From Rhodoferax sp. TS-BS-61-7 (GTDB lineage: Bacteria; Pseudomonadota; Gammaproteobacteria; Burkholderiales; Burkholderiaceae_C): 64,000 nt of DNA. Below, piece by piece: positions 63,456 to 64,000 of this stretch (the first letter of the stretch is position 1; each line of letters opens with the position of its first letter). The notes under the pieces are model-generated. The model ran no database searches, was not told where the DNA came from, and saw nothing but the letters and a program-made list of their open reading frames with translations. The position numbers were made by a program, and so were the translations under genes. The stretch spans positions 372,001-436,000 of the forward strand of contig NZ_PTQY01000002.1 of NCBI RefSeq assembly GCF_002943465.1, given 5' to 3'.

Positions 63456-64000
63456 TTATCGGTTGGGGGTAGGGGTCTTGAGTGTATAGCCACAGACCCT
63501 GGCCACACCACATTGCCAGCACATTGGCTTGCGCGCCTGGCAGACGTAGCGGCCATGCAGGATCAGCCAGTGGTGGGCGTCCACCATGTACACGGGCGGA
63601 ATGCGCTGGAGCAGCTTGCGCTCCACCTCCAGCGGGGTTTTGCCCGGTGCCAGGCCGGTACGGTTGCCCAGCCGGAAGAGGTGGGTGTCCACTGCCATGG
63701 TGGGTTCACCAAAAGCAACGTTGAGCACCACATTGGCCGTCTTGCGGCCCACGCCTGGCAATGCTTCCAGGGCTTCCCGCGTGCGGGGCACCTGGCCGCC
63801 GTGCAGGTCCACCAGCATCTGGCAGGTCTGCATCAGGTGTTTGGCCTTGCTGCGGTACAGACCGATGGTTTTGATGTATTGCTCCAACCCCTCCTGGCCT
63901 AGGGCCAGGATTTTTTGCGGGGTGTTGGCCGCCACAAACAGCCGACGGGTGGCCTTGTTGACGCCTACATCGGTTGCCTGTGCCGATAGCAGCACGGCTG
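63456..64000 (-). CDS. nth: Endonuclease III (start beyond the window)
   Basis: DNA glycosylase/AP lyase for oxidised pyrimidines; about 181 C-terminal residues are seen. HhH motif ALPGVGRKTANVV with catalytic Lys, AVDTHLFR with catalytic Asp, and the [4Fe-4S] ligands C-X6-C-X2-C-X5-C in CQARKPMCWQCGVARVC. The visible VLLSAQATD is internal in the family, so about 25-30 N-terminal residues are outside the window. Confidence 0.95.
   Translation of the reverse strand, partial: AVLLSAQATDVGVNKATRRLFVAANTPQKILALGQEGLEQYIKTIGLYRSKAKHLMQTCQMLVDLHGGQVPRTREALEALPGVGRKTANVVLNVAFGEPTMAVDTHLFRLGNRTGLAPGKTPLEVERKLLQRIPPVYMVDAHHWLILHGRYVCQARKPMCWQCGVARVCGYTLKTPTPNR

Noticed and set aside
61731-63902. 723-codon plus-strand frame antisense to the GGDEF, HDOD and nth genes
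   Set aside because: His/Gln-rich without domains; minus-strand genes have clear motifs.

Overview
The window looks like chromosomal DNA of a high-GC betaproteobacterium, most likely Burkholderiales/Comamonadaceae (Rhodoferax- or Polaromonas-like). This is inferred from the protein families, the thrS-infC-rpmI-rplT-pheS-pheT-ihfA-merR order, a phaC-phaA-phaB polyhydroxybutyrate operon, 6S RNA next to zapA, and a dispersed repeat with the core GCGCAAGCAGCT that I associate with this family. There are no insertion sequences, phage genes, CRISPR arrays or rRNA genes. Genes are densely packed and many overlap by ATGA.

Region by region. 1-8.4 kb: polyamine import and catabolism (class III aminotransferase, PotF/G/H/I-type ABC importer, PuuC-like aldehyde dehydrogenase, glutamine-synthetase-like ligase). 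8.4-10.1 kb: isocitrate lyase behind a promoter carrying two copies of an 18-bp perfect palindrome. 10.1-18.3 kb: the threonyl-tRNA synthetase/IF3/L35/L20/phenylalanyl-tRNA synthetase/IHF-alpha/MerR operon, followed by tRNA-Pro(GGG). The thrS leader encodes a Thr-rich 13-residue peptide and a complete set of alternative hairpins, a classical attenuator. infC starts at an ATC codon. 18.4-25.9 kb: assorted genes (XRE-like regulator, thymidine kinase, PAP2 phosphatase, EcsC-like protein, DnaQ/GIY-YIG nuclease, Nudix, FAH-family hydrolase, monooxygenase-like protein, MaiA, PgeF). 25.9-29.8 kb: phaCAB. 29.9-33.7 kb: two overlapping c-di-GMP genes (HD-GYP, then PAS-GGDEF-EAL). 33.7-35.3 kb: TauE/SafE permease, 6S RNA, zapA and a ZapB-like coiled coil.

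35.3-60.6 kb is the main locus: a cobalamin riboswitch followed by about 21 co-directional genes for B12/cobinamide uptake (btuB, three BtuF-like proteins, btuC, btuD), cobalt handling (cbtB, cbtA, cobW), cobalt insertion (cobN plus a ChlI/ChlD-type gene) and late cobalamin assembly (cobB, cobO, cobQ, cbiB, cobD/cobC-type decarboxylase, cobU, cobT, cobS, cobC). The corrin-ring methyltransferase genes are not in the window. Three features stand out. The only chelatase AAA+/VWA gene is split by a -1 frameshift at an A7 slippery run with a strong hairpin 5 nt downstream, so one gene could give both the small and medium subunits. The ABC ATPase BtuD is fused in frame to the CobO adenosyltransferase. 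Two families of short dispersed repeats lie inside reading frames and are translated. A lower-GC signal peptidase gene and bioB also sit in the operon.

60.6-64 kb (minus strand): a periplasmic solute-binding-like protein overlapping a membrane GGDEF cyclase, an HDOD protein, and the nth endonuclease III gene, which runs off the window end.
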